From Aphidius gifuensis (taxonomy: Eukaryota > Arthropoda > Insecta > Hymenoptera > Braconidae), in NCBI RefSeq assembly GCF_014905175.1, contig NC_057790.1, positions 9,424,001 to 9,488,000 on the forward strand: a stretch of DNA of 64,000 nt. Direction: 5' to 3'. Positions 12,280 to 23,097 of this stretch are shown here, in pieces (the first letter of the stretch is position 1; every line of letters starts with the position of its first letter). Made by a program: the position numbers and the translations under genes. The notes under the pieces are model-generated. The model ran no database searches and was not told where the DNA came from. It was given only the letters and a program-made list of their open reading frames with translations.

Positions 12280-13680
12280 TTCCTCTGTGTTTTAATTTGT
12301 TGAAATGAATTGCAATAATTAAATTTGTTAAATAAATGAATGTCCAAGGACAAGCAGTAGCTAAAGAAAAGATAAAGCTGAAGAATTGATGTTGCTTACT
12401 ATTTAATTTTTATTAAAGTCATATTGATTCTTTAGGTTCATCTTTCCCTTAGTTACTGCTTTTCCTTGGTTTTTTAATTTATTAACATAAATTACATGTA
12501 TTTTATTAATTAAAGGTTATAAATAAATAAAAAAATCAAGAAAAAGCAGTAGCGAAGAAAAAGATAAAGATAAGAAATTAATGTGACCAAAGAAATTATG
12601 TGGTGAGCAACATTAATTATTCAGCTTCATCTTTCCTTAGCTAATGCTCTTGCTTGATAATTCATTTATTTATTTATTAATTCATTTATTTATTCAAAAA
12701 AAGCAGCAGCTAAGAAAAAGATGAAGATAAGAAATTAATGTGACCAGGGAAATTATGTGGTGCGCAACACTAATTATTACGCTTCATCTTTCTTTAGCTA
12801 ATGCTTTTGCTTGATATTTCATTTATTTATTTAACAATTAAAAATTATGCAATTTATTTGGAAAAATTAAAATACCAAAGGAAAGATGAAGCTAAAAATT
12901 GAGGTAGCTTACCACTCAATTTTTTTTGGCTGCGTTAATTCCTCAGCTTTATCTTTTCCTTAGCTACTGCTGTTCCTTGGTATTTTAATTTTTTAAATCG
13001 AATTACATAATTTTTATTTCTTAAATAAATTAAAAAAAACCAAAGAAAAGCAGTAGCTAAGGGAGAGATGTCGCTAAGGAATAAATAGAGCTTACCACAT
13101 AATTTTTCTGGCTAAAATAATTTCTTAGGTTCATCTTTGTCCTTAGCTACTGCTTTTCCTTGCTATTTTAATATTTCAAAATAAATTGCATGATTCTTAT
13201 TTGTTAAATCAATAATAGAATACCAAGAAAAAGATAAAGTTAAGAAATTAATGTTGTATACCACGTAATTTCTTTGGTCACATCAATTCCTTAGCTTTAT
13301 CTTTTCCTTAGCTACTGCTTGTCCTCGGTATTTTTTTAATTTTTTTAGTGAAAAAATAAAATCAATACAATTTATTTGAATGAATTCTATACTAAAGAAA
13401 ATAATTAGCTAAAGACAAAATGTAATTCAGGATTCAAGGGAGTCAAAAAAATTAAATAGCAAGCTACATTCATTCCTTAGTTTCATCTTTTATTGAGATA
13501 CTGCTTGTCCTTGGCTATTTTTATTTATAAAATAAGTAGAATACATGTAATTTATTTTCAGAAAATAAAAAAGGCTAAAAAAAGGCAGTAGGTATGAAAA
13601 AGATGGAGAAAAAGAATTAATGCTGCTTGACACATAATTTTTCTGGCTACCTTAATTCCTTAGCCCGTGATCCTTTTTAA
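12280..13680. repeat. array of interrupted palindromes built on CCTTAGCTACTGCTTTTCC
   Basis: The phrase CTTAGCTACTGCTTTTCCTTGG, with variants, recurs at about 12447, 12634, 12790, 12958, 13141, 13306 and 13490, a period of about 150-190 bp. Between forward copies the reverse complement (AAGCAGTAGCTAAGG type) recurs at about 12341, 12541, 12700, 13047 and 13580. Each unit can thus fold on itself. Companion phrases (TTCCTTAGCTTCATCTTT and its complement) also alternate. No ORF. Copies are diverged, so the array has been maintained or spread over some time. Confidence 0.8.
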
Positions 13681-14100
13681 TATTAAACTTATCTATTTTA
13701 ATTATTTTCACAAACAACTTTTTAGGAAATTTAAGGCTATTTCTTAGTTGAATTTTTCCTCAGTTCGTGGTAAAAATAATTCAAATAAATCAGCTCAATA
13801 TTGAAGAAGAGCCACGAGCTAAGGAAAAAATTCAACTAAGGAATAGCTGTGAACTACCTCGAAGTTTCTATATGAAAATAATTGATATAAATAAATTTAA
13901 TATTAAAGAAAGGCCACACGTTTAAATAAAAATAGAGCCTTATAAATCATGTGGTACATCCATCTACATCCATCCCTCAAGCACATTTTTTTTTTACTTC
14001 TGGCCCTCCCTTAATATCAAATTTTTATTTCATAAATTCAATACTAGGGACAAACAGTAGCTCAGAAAAAAATGAAGCTAAGAAATTGATGTTGCTTACA
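13681..14100. repeat. degenerate members of the AGCTCGTGG/CCTTAGTT palindrome family
   Basis: The stretch carries GGCTATTTCTTAGTTGAATTT with CCTCAGTTCGTGG, followed by the inverse CACGAGCTAAGGAAAAAATTC and AACTAAGGAATAGC (about 13726-13850). This is a second class of the same palindromic arrangement, seen again at 16845-17284. Confidence 0.6.
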
Positions 14101-14542
14101 CGGAGCTGAAGTTGGCAGTAAATGGAGCAGTAAAACCATGTATCCATAAGGATGATCTGAGGCCCGGGAACGAAGTTTTTTAAGTCATAATTCGATGATA
14201 GTATTTCCTTAAATTTTTTATTGATTTGGTTAAACCTTTGGAGAGGCTGGTATTCCGGGTGGGAGAGGGTGGTAAAAGTCGAGAATCGGATTATTATTAT
14301 TTTTTTTTTAATTGTTTAAACAATGAAAAATTCATTTTTACAAATTATTTTGATGAGGAATGGATTAGAGTTATAGACAACGACACTGGGGTAAAATTTC
14401 TTTTTTTTTTTTCAAACACTTAATAATTGAACAATAAAAAATTCATTTTTACGAATTGTTTTTTTTAGGTGATAGATGAGGGTAGGGATATAGACAGGTA
14501 CATTGGGGTGAAATTTCAATTTCCTGAATATGGTATTGTGGG

Positions 14543-15481
14543 AAGAGATGCAAGTCGGTATGGTATTTGGTATGGTATGGTATTTCATACCATATGATAC
14601 CGCGGCCCTGAAATGATACCGAAACCTTGTGTTTTGCATATTACTATGCAAAATACCGTATCAGTTTTTGAAATACCGAAATGCACCTTTATAGTTGCAA
14701 AATACAGTATTGTTAGTGGTATCAATATCGCGATACAGCGCTGGCGTCAGACGGCTATCTTTTTTTTTTTGTTAAAAAAAAATAAAAATAACAGAAGCTG
14801 GTGACAGAAGTAAAAGTTGAGACGTGAGATTACGAAAGGTACAATAAAAAAATGAATATTGTGGCTGTGTTTATTGTCAAGGGTTTGGAGAATTATAAAA
14901 ATTTTTAGTTTTAGATAAGACGTTTTGAAGGAATCTTTATCTCCGGCATTAATCTGTTTTCAACCCATTGTCGGAGAAATTGCTCCGTTATGAGATTGAT
15001 ACCAGAATAAGTTCGTTGACATGAAATTAGTACCGTAAAAATTATTCCGGCATGAGATAAATGGAAGAGAAAAAACTCTAGCAGTGATCTCACGCCGGAG
15101 TAATTTCTCCTGCAGTGACCTTATGACGGAGGATTTTCGCCGTTATCGATCTTATGCCGTAGTAATTTAAAAAATTATTTGTAAAATATAGTATAAGATT
15201 CATTTGGTTGTGGTTTCTTATTGGAAATGAGGTTGGAGCTGGTAATTATAATCTTATTTATTTGTTTATATTCATCTATTCAACTTTTTTTTTAATAACG
15301 TATTGATACCGTATTTTGCAACTAAGGAGATTTATTTGATGTTGATACCGTATCGGTATCATGAATTTTTTTGATACCGTATTTATACATATCAGGGGCC
15401 AATTAGATATTGATACTGAAAACACGGTATCAAATACGGTATCGATACCGAAAAAAAAATACCAGTATTCTTGCATCTCTA
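14543..15481. mobile_element. hAT-like MITE, 939 bp, with GATACCGTA subterminal repeats
   Basis: The ends are inverted: AAGAGATGCAAG at the left and CTTGCATCTCTA at the right, typical of hAT elements. The adjacent 8-mers ATTGTGGG (14535-14542) and ATTGTAGC (15482-15489) match at six positions, consistent with a worn 8-bp duplication. The subterminal DNA is filled with GGTATGGTAT/GATACCGTATC motifs in both orientations (14556-14740 and 15295-15460). No transposase ORF is present. Confidence 0.7.
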
Positions 15482-16017
15482 ATTGTAGCTGAGAGTGGGT
15501 GGAAAACTTAAATTTTTTTCTTTCAATCTATTTCTCGTAAAAATAATTTGTAAAATTAAATTTTTCATTGTTTTAAGAATTAACGTTGAAAAAAAAAAAA
15601 AAAATCCGAGTTTCCCACATACCGCCACCCACAATACCACGAATAGAGAATTAAAGTTTCACCTTGATGTACCTGTCTATGTCTTTAATCTATTCCCCAC
15701 AAAAATAATTTGTAAAAACGAATATTTAATTGTTCCAATAATTAATGTTTTTTAAAAAAAAAGGAAAAAACAAATTTTCTAGCCACTTCCACCCCCAATA
15801 CTCGTCGTACAAGGTCAGAAATTTATTTAGATGTTCTCTTTAACACCTTAAATATGTCTTATAAGTAATTTTAATTCTAAACCTATTTTCAAATAAGTCT
15901 AGAGTGTGGGGCACCGAGCCTCAATTCGTCCTTGGTTGCCCTGCCAGTTTGCCTGCTAACTCCAGCTCCGTTGCCACCTACCAAATAATTTTTTTGGCTA
16001 CTTTAATTCTTTAGCTC
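15482..16017. other. noncoding DNA between repeats
   Basis: No gene is supported. The phrase TTTAATCTATT(C/T)C with ACGAATA and AATTGTT(CC)AATAATT occurs in repeated, partly inverted form here and at 14320-14460, suggesting further diverged repeats. Confidence 0.4.
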
Positions 16018-16735
16018 GTGGCCCGGGAAACGGTAAATTCAGTTCCAGGCACTCCAGGGGTGCTGGACGAGACTTATCGTCCATTCTGGCTTCCATGACC
16101 GTCCTTAGTCATTTTTATTTTTTGAATAGTTTCGTCCAGCTTTGCCAAGTTCAAAATAAGGGACTTGTAAAAAAACTTAGATATCTACATCATTTTACTT
16201 AGCTAGATTTATTCACTTAGCTGTTATTGCAGCCACACAACCAATATCTACATTATTTTACTTAGCTAGATTTTTTAATTAGCTGTAATTATAGCCACAC
16301 AATTAATATTTGCATTATTTTACTCAGCTAGATTATTTACTTAGCTTTAATCACAACCAAACAATCAATATCTACATTATTTTACTTAGTTAGATTTTTC
16401 ACTTGGCTAGATTTTCTACTTAGCTGTAATTGTAGACACACAATCAATATCTGCATTTTTTTACTTAGCTAGTTTTTTTACTTAGCTGTAATTGTAGCCT
16501 CACAATCAATATTATTTTACTTTCTTGAAAAAAAAAAATTACAAAGAAAAAACTCGGAAAAACAAAATTTCACGAAAAAAACTTAAGTCCCTTATTTTGG
16601 ACTCGGCAAAACTAGACGAAACGAGTCAAAAAAATGACTATGGATGGTCATGATGGCCATAATATGCAATAAGCCGCCACGGCGGGCACTATGGGTTACC
16701 ACGGAACTGAATTCACCTACGTCCCGTGGCCCTAT
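16018..16735. repeat. foldback element with a tandem-repeat loop
   Basis: Two inverted arms of about 150-170 bp surround a loop. Paired landmarks are GTGGCCCGGGAAACGG / CGTCCCGTGGCCC, TTCAGTTCC / GGAACTGAA, and AATAAGGGACTT / AAGTCCCTTATT. The loop (about 16190-16520) is a tandem repeat of about 62 bp based on TTTTACTTAGCTAGATTTTT and CTTAGCTGTAATTGTAGCC, with about five copies. No ORF. Confidence 0.75.
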
Positions 16736-16844
16736 CTTAATATTAAATTAATTTATTTTGATAATTTTTTATAATTTAATTTTAATTTATTTTGATTATT
16801 TAATGATTTTTACAAAAAAATTTCGAGGTATTTCACAGCCATTC

Positions 16845-17284
16845 CTTAGTTAAATTATTCCCTTAGCTCGTGGTTCTTCCTTAATATTAAGATAAGATTG
16901 GTGTACATTTTTCCTTATCCATTTCTGCCAAAAAAAATTTTCAAATTCATTTTTTTCTAATATTTTTATGAATAAAAAATAGGGTAATTCATAACCATTC
17001 CTTATTTTAATTTTTTCCTTTACTACTTTTTTTCTTTAGTATTGAATTTTTTTTTATAAATTCAATAATAAGGAAGGACTACAAGCTAAGAAAAAAAGGT
17101 AATTAAGGAATGACTATGAATTACTTCATTATTTATTCATAAAAATAATTGAAATAAATTTCGAGGTACTTCAAAGTCATTCCTTAGTTAATATTTTTCC
17201 TTCGCTCCTGGCCCTTCTGTAATATGAGAGAAGGGCCAAGAGCTAAGGAAAAATATAAACTGAGGAATGACTTTAAAGTACCTC
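16845..17284. repeat. palindromes of the CCTTAGTT/GAGCTAAGG family, ending in a strong hairpin
   Basis: Several inverted pairs are present. The last, at 17163-17284, is nearly perfect over about 58 bp per arm, running from GAGGTACTTCAAAGTCATTC to its complement ending AAAGTACCTC, with a very short loop around 17225. It would form a long hairpin in RNA or cruciform DNA. Confidence 0.75.
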
Positions 17285-17472
17285 AAAATTTATTTGTAAG
17301 AATAATTTTAGCAGATGTTCCATTAGATCCAATGATGATTGATGTATTATCAACAATTGTGATTACGCTTAAATTACTAGCATAATAATGCAAAATAATG
17401 GATTATCCAATAATTGATGATAATAATAAGAATAATAATAGATTACAGTCATCATCAACAAATTTATTGAAT

Positions 17473-17847
17473 TTACACTTGCTCATTAATAAAAATCATC
17501 CTTCCCTCTATTTCGTTAGTTAAAGGACTTATTCGTTTGACGTAAGGCAACAATTGGTCAATGTCTTTTATGCCTGGCACATGATTGCGATGATTTTTAG
17601 CGATAATTGTATGCCCGTCACCACCATTTACGAGAAAATTTGGCATGACAATCCTGTACCACTCTTCATTTTCGAGATTTCCATATTTGGGAATACGACA
17701 TTTTCTACAACGAACTTTAACGTCCACTACACGGGAATATGGTACTCTTTGAATGTCGTAAATGACTTTAATGCCGGACCAGATAAGAAAAGTCTTGCCA
17801 GGCCAATCAGCTTTCCTGAAGTCCATAGCCACACTTACTTCCAGTGT
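17473..17847 (-). CDS. 5'-nucleotidase/apyrase, last coding exon
   Basis: This minus-strand exon encodes the C-terminal 124 residues of a metallophosphoesterase-type 5'-nucleotidase, which hydrolyses nucleoside phosphates, usually outside the cell. The family-typical stretch is visible: WSGIKVIYDI, then RVVDVKVRC, then EEWYRIVMPNFLVNGGDGHT, the C-terminal substrate-binding domain with the aromatic/GGDGHT region. The acceptor is TTTTTCGCAG directly 5' of the exon. The upstream intron (17848-17907) is 60 bp, a multiple of three, with no stop, so an unspliced reading stays open. The protein stops (TAA at 17473-17475) soon after the domain with no hydrophobic tail for a GPI anchor. That fits a secreted apyrase-like enzyme, as in insect saliva or venom, but this is inference. 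Confidence 0.85.
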   Translation of the reverse strand, partial: TLEVSVAMDFRKADWPGKTFLIWSGIKVIYDIQRVPYSRVVDVKVRCRKCRIPKYGNLENEEWYRIVMPNFLVNGGDGHTIIAKNHRNHVPGIKDIDQLLPYVKRISPLTNEIEGRMIFINEQV

Positions 17848-17907
17848 CTGCGAAAAATAATTTTTTTGTTTTAATCTACACCAATCAGATTTATGAATTG
17901 ATAATAC

Positions 17908-18087
17908 CTTTCGAATATCCTTTCCTTGCATTTCAACAACATCCCAATAGTTTTCAAAAGGTTGTATTGTTATTAAATCTGCATACGTAATCATTCCTAA
18001 ATCGACTGAACCACGAATTCCACCACTGTTGATGATTCCAAGGGCGGCAAAAGTCCAATAACTCGAATTCTCTGCCTCATTAATATA
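17908..18087 (-). CDS. 5'-nucleotidase/apyrase, penultimate exon seen
   Basis: The exon holds exactly 60 codons in phase 0. It is bounded by an acceptor (..GATACAG, 18088-18090) and a donor (AAG/GTATTA, GT at 17906-17907). It encodes the nucleotidase motif region ALGIINSGGIRGSVDLG followed by ITYADLITIQPFENYWDVVE. The family shows NSGGIR and PFxN at the same places, between the metal-binding N-domain and the substrate-binding C-domain. It joins in phase to the exon at 46449-46603 across an intron of 28361 bp. The NSGGIR arginine expected to contact substrate is present. Confidence 0.85.
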
Positions 18088-18439
18088 CTGTATATGATAA
18101 ATGTAGAAAATTCAATAATTCGAAAAAAGTTTGACAATGACGTGGACTTTATATCAAGTATTCGTACTTCTTGCCTATAATTTCTAAATTCCGCTCTAAT
18201 TTTATGTTAGGGTAATGAACAATAGATAAAACTACAAAAAAATATAGATTTTTGATTTCTGCATCCAATAACTATGGCACTACTGGATTACTAACTAATT
18301 TCTTTGAATAGAAAAATTAAGATTGAAAATTGGTTTAATGATTTTCGTTAAGTGGAACTTGTGAAAAAAATTTTCTCATAAATAAATAATGATCATGGAA
18401 AGATTTTTGTGAACACACAATCTACGGAAAAATGTATGC

Positions 18440-18560
18440 AATCAGATAAAAAACAGAAACATGGAAAAAATAAGAAGTTCCCTCGCCGGGATTCAAACCC
18501 AAGTCTTTTGTTTTTAACGCCTCAACTTCTAGACCACACAGCTGCGTAATTCGGTGTCTC
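18440..18560 (-). repeat. tRNA-derived SINE-like sequence
   Basis: Reversed, the sequence reads GCTGTGTGGTCTAGAAG (weak A box) and, about 40 bases later, GGGTTTGAATCCCGGCG (B box with one change from GGTTCGANTCC). The downstream phrase GAACTTCTTATTTTTTCC with TGTTTCTGT is shared with 28615-28690. It is tRNA-like but has no convincing cloverleaf, so I call it a SINE or tRNA pseudogene. Confidence 0.5.
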
Positions 18561-18879
18561 AATCGTATTGCAAGATTAAGGTAAAGGTTAAAGTCATCTA
18601 TTTGATTCGATCAAAATCGTATGAATCATTCAAGAAATAAAAATTCAAAAATATGTAATGAAAATCGTTATTTATCGAACAATTATGGATCGTAATTATT
18701 CTCGAAACAAAAAGGACAATTTAAAATTTGTTTTTTTTTTTAAACAGTGCAGGATACGAGCCGTAATATGAATTTTTTATATTAATCAATGTGCAACCAA
18801 TAGACCCAGGTAGAAGTCACATGTCAATTTAGAGTCAATCTAAGGTCATTTTTCGACTTGAATTAACGTTTAGTTGTTC

Positions 18880-19530
18880 ACTTGTGTGTTATCTGTATTT
18901 TTCAAGTATTTGTCGCGAGATCAACTTATAAAAGATGAATAATTTACCGTGCAATCAATATAAAATATATATTCAATAAAAAAAAAGGAGAATGCATTTT
19001 TCTTGAAGAGAAAAATAAAAATGTGTAAAGTAAGCAGAAATAAATAGCGATGCATGATTGAGACGATGGATCTGCGTTGACCGCGCGTGCTTGCCGCACG
19101 TCACGGATCATCTTTCGATGCTCGTTTCCCGTTCAAAACATCGTCTCCACGTTGGACGTGATTTATATCATTTTAGAAACATAAAAAATATAGTTGACTT
19201 CACTTTTTTGAATTACTCTTCATTATTTCACCTTCAAGTATATTCTACCAGGACCATTCATGTAAGGTCATGTGGAATTGTTACTCAAGTGAAAAAACTG
19301 AATAATGACGTGAGTTTACAGTCTAATGTTATTATTGAAAAATAAGTAGATAATAATGAAAATTGATATTTAGAGTAAATTTATTCCGACAGGAAAAATT
19401 TTTTGGGAGTCGATCAAAAATATAGAAAATTTTGTAAAAAATTTTATTGCATATTTGGTTAACTCGTGAAGCTCAGTCAAATCTATTTGATCATCAGTCA
19501 GTAAAGTAGGGATCCTACTTTATTCATGGT
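18880..19530 (-). mobile_element. relic of a Polinton left subterminal region
   Basis: Reverse-complemented, this region matches the left inner part of the complete Polinton (about 30170-30810). Paired landmarks are TTTGTCGCGAGATCAACTTA with the inverse at 30790-30815; GCGATGCATGATTGAGACGA with its inverse near 30645; GCGCGTGCTTGCCG with its inverse near 30615-30630; ACGTTGGACGTGATTTATAT with ATATAAATCACGTCCAACGT; and TTTTTTGGGAGTCGATCAAA with its inverse near 30215. Substitutions and small indels show it is older or from a related copy. No coding part is attached. Confidence 0.75.
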
Positions 19531-20140
19531 ATTATTCATGTCCAGGTTCTCAATTTTTGATGTGTAAACATCTTTAGGCACGGGTTGGGTATGGAGTAAA
19601 AGGAAAAAACATAGAGTTTAGACGTCAGATCCAGTAACGGATCTGGGCAGGAATCCATTTTCTGTCAGTGTACATTGCGCCTTGCAGCGCCATGGAAATC
19701 AGTCGGTAAACGTTACCATCAGGCGTTCTGTAGTATAGATGAATTTAAATGCGAGTATTTATATTTATTTATTTATTTATTTATTTAGCAGTCCCAACAG
19801 AAGTAAAATTTTATTTATAGGGCACCGACAACAATTATTGTAACAATCAATTTATAATACAGTTCATCTTAGTGTAATACTTATTATAATAATTACTGAT
19901 AATATCATTAGCCTTTTACACTCATTAAATAATCATTCTTCAACTCAGGTATAGACATAACACATTGGGTTAAAAATTCATTAGAAATACCAGTATTCGT
20001 ATCTAATATTCGATTAAATAAACAAGTTGATCAACATAATATTAATTTTATAATTATCTAACCAAGTGAGATTTGTCTGAGTTATTAAATCATTAAACTC
20101 ATTTTCAAAATTCATATTACTACTAATTACATTATAAATT

Positions 20141-20937
20141 TTATTTAAACTCAAAAGCAAATTGATTAGCAATTTCTTTATGATCCACTAGTAGTTTACC
20201 ATCAACTAGTACCTGATTAATATTATTTTTATTGACTTTAATTGATTTAATATAATCCCAGATCTTTTTGGGGTTATTTTTAATATTATTTTCAAGATTT
20301 AAGTTATAGAGTTTATTATCATTAATTATATTTCTTTTTATACACTCTCTCATTTTCTTAAAATCATTTAAATCCCTGTCAGAGCCACCTGATTTAATTT
20401 TTTTTTTCTTATGGCAAATTTTTGTTTAATTAAATAAATAGTTTGTTTAGAATACCATTTTGGGTATGAATACTTAGAAACTTGCTTAAATAATTTACAG
20501 TTGTCTGATATCACCGAATTTAAAAAATAGTATAATTTATTACATATCAAATTTACATCATAACAGGTTCTATTACTTTTAAACTCATCTATCTCTAACC
20601 AATTAATTTTTCTCAATTGGCTCTTAAAATTCTCAACTTTGATAGTGTTGAGATGTTGCTGTTGCTTATTATTATTGATGCTTCTTGCATTTTGATAATA
20701 TATATTAAACTTTTTAAACTTATTGCCTGTTTGTATAGCTGGTGCCTTTACTAATTTATCAGAAAGATGATTAGTATTATTATTATGTACATTATTGTTA
20801 CTTTGAACAGAAAAACTAGTTGGCATTATGATAATTATGTTATCAGATTGAATAATTGAAGTTGTAGTTGAGTTAGATGACGTTACAGATGAGACAGCTG
20901 ATTGGTGATGGCTAGATGGTAGAGTTGAGCTAGACAT
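20141..20937 (-). pseudogene. LINE ORF2 remnants
   Basis: Two frames survive: 20368-20937 (serine/threonine/asparagine-rich N-terminus, then a short endonuclease start, then a linker with YSYPKWYSKQTIYLIKQKF) and 20141-20353 (NNPKKIWDYIKSIK). The first joins the endonuclease start directly to the linker, so an internal deletion removed the catalytic residues. Nothing of the reverse transcriptase follows. Confidence 0.65.
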
Positions 20938-21861
20938 TATTGGCTTTGCTGTTGCTGTTTTTGATTTTGACTGTTGAATAGTTGCTTGGGTACAATCTTG
21001 AATTTCTCACGAATTAATTTGACTACCTTGCTGATGTCTCGTGAAGCACGAAGTTGTTGGACTAGTTCTTTTCTCTGCTGTTGTTGGAATTTCGTAAGAT
21101 CTACATTGAGATATATGTGTCTTGTCCAACCAGTTAATTTTCTCATCTTTAGAGCCAAATAGAAATTCTGTTTAACAATATCACAAGCATTTATACTATT
21201 AAAATACATTTTAATTATTCTTGGCTTATTGGTATTATTGCTATTATTATTAATAATATTATTATTATTATTATTATGACTATTATTGTTTACAGTACCA
21301 AGTCTACTGAATGTAAAATCAACATTTTTACATTCAGGATTGTTAAAAGAAATAATATCCAACAATTCTTTAATCTTGCCCATATCATTTTTCTTGCTGT
21401 CACCAATGGAAACATTCACACCATCAAGTTCAGGCAAACCAGCAATAATTAAATTAGACATACAATTTATTCTTTCATTTAATTCATCATTTATAGAGCT
21501 AACATGTTGTTTAGCTAAATTATCAATACTATCCAATCTTGCTGTAACATTTTGTAGATTAGTGTCATAACTATTTATGTTTTTTTCACACACTTCAAGT
21601 CTAGAAGTAAACGTGTTTGAAATATCATTGATATGCCTATCAAATTGCCCCATTTTATCCTCAATCAAATCATTCAATTCATTTTTTAATTCTACACTTT
21701 TTATGTTTTGGACACTTAATTTATCATCAATCAGCTTCATTATCTCATCTCTCAACTGACTATATTTCTCAGCTTGTACATTCAGCTTATCATCAATTAA
21801 TTTTTTTAATTTATTTTTATTTTCACAACTTTTTCAAATATTATTTTCGAATCGAAGCCAT
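20937..21861 (-). pseudogene. LINE ORF1 protein (coiled coil plus RNA-binding region)
   Basis: The readable frame (21755 down to 20937, 272 codons) begins with long heptad-like helices containing VELKNELNDLIEDK and SRLEVCEKNINSYDTN. It then has an RRM-like middle (NLIIAGLPE, then FSRLGT, then PRIIKMYF) and a basic C-terminal domain (RASRDISKVVKLIREKF), ending in a glutamine-rich tail. This is the ORF1p layout of jockey/CR1-type LINEs, an RNA chaperone of the retrotransposition particle. An asparagine-rich insert from ATT/ATA repeats interrupts it near 21235-21290. The likely start (ATG at 21859-21861) is separated from the main frame by frameshifts. Confidence 0.65.
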
Positions 21862-22188
21862 TTTTTTTTTAGGAAAATCCATCAACAGCTAAAATCGGGC
21901 CGAGAAAACAGTGATATTATCGAAAAATTTTTCAAATAAAATGTGTTAGTTTTGATGTAAGAAACATTTTGGTGCAAAACAAAAATACAGTACCCATTAA
22001 AAAAACTATGTTCATACCTGAAACTCCGCCATTTTGAATTTTTTGTATTTTTTTTTTTTTTTTTTCTAGGTCCCCCTCTAAACCCTAAAACTTTTACTCA
22101 AATCATTTTTCAATTTGAGCTATATTTTTCAAGAAAAATCCATTATCCAATTAAAATGGGACAGTCGGTATATATATGCGCCGTTGTA

Positions 22189-22619
22189 TAGGGGAAAGCG
22201 GGGCAAAATGGAACACTTAAGGAAAAAATATAAATCGAAATGTGACAATAGTATTTTCCGATTAGTTTTTCTCACTTATTAATAAAAAAAACATTATTAT
22301 TATAAATTTATTTATCGTTGTTTAATAAAATGTGATATTAATCACAAAAATTAACTTTTTTTTATTTTTCTTCATTTATAATTACGAACAATTGCTTTTA
22401 AATTAATTTATCACAATTTTTCTCTACGAACAAAAAAAAACATATAAAAAATAATTTTCTTTGTTCTTAAAAAAAATACTCAAAAAATTTTCTAAAAATT
22501 TTTTTTTTTATTGCATCTATTTTCTTCCGGCTTTTTTAATCGAAGAGTGACGAAAAAATGAAAAAAAATGTTAGTCAAAATATTTTTTTAGGTGTTCCAT
22601 TTTGCCCCGCTTTCCCCTA
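22189..22619. mobile_element. mariner-type MITE, 431 bp, TA target duplication
   Basis: The terminal inverted repeats are about 30 bp and nearly perfect: TAGGGGAAAGCGGGGCAAAA at the left and its complement ending GCCCCGCTTTCCCCTA at the right. Both are flanked by TA (22187-22188 and 22620-22621). The interior is AT-rich and noncoding. It lies in the 28-kb intron of the nucleotidase gene. Confidence 0.85.
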
Positions 22620-23097
22620 TATTAATATAAAAGTATTTTATTTGTAATTATTAGTTATACTTGCATTTGTTAGGCGAAGTAAAGTTCATATTGTACATAT
22701 ATATACTTGCATATGCATGTATTCTTCATTTACAAGATTAATATACCCATTATTATTGTTTATATAAAATAATATTTCCTAATTTCAAAACATAATATTG
22801 AATTATTATACAATAATAATTTATTTATAATATTGACTAATTTTATGTTTTAAAAAAAGAGAAATAGACATTAATGTGTTAGTTTGGAAGAGAAAAATAT
22901 TATTGTAATTGTACGATAATTATAAAATATAGGCTAGATCCACGTGAATTTTAAGTCCAAAAATCGAATTCACTGGAAATATTTTTTGTATTGTTCTAGA
23001 GCGAAAAATATTGAATACGTAATTTTTTTTTTTCCAAAAAATTTTGATTTGTGATTTTTTTTAGTTTTGGTTTTTAAGGATTTTTTAAGAAATGTAC

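Larger units (their letters stand above)
19763..21862 (-). mobile_element. degenerate LINE with ORF1 and internally deleted ORF2
   Basis: A minus-strand non-LTR retrotransposon. It runs from an ORF1-like frame at its 5' side (21862) through a broken ORF2 to a 3' end marked by ATAAATAAATAAATA (19763-19785). ORF2 retains only the start of the endonuclease (FNIYYQNARSI, near 20720) and the linker before the RT (NWLEIDEF, KNNPKKIWDYIKS). The catalytic endonuclease and the whole RT palm are deleted. It cannot move on its own. Confidence 0.75.

Noticed and set aside
12280..13680. Regularly spaced repeats considered as a CRISPR array
   Set aside because: The repeats are diverged, alternate in orientation and sit in eukaryotic DNA with introns; there are no cas genes.
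17554..17874. Plus-strand ORF opposite the nucleotidase exon
   Set aside because: Antisense shadow of a well-supported exon.
18480..18550. Functional tRNA gene at the SINE-like site
   Set aside because: A and B boxes are degenerate and no acceptor stem closes; treated as tRNA-derived repeat.
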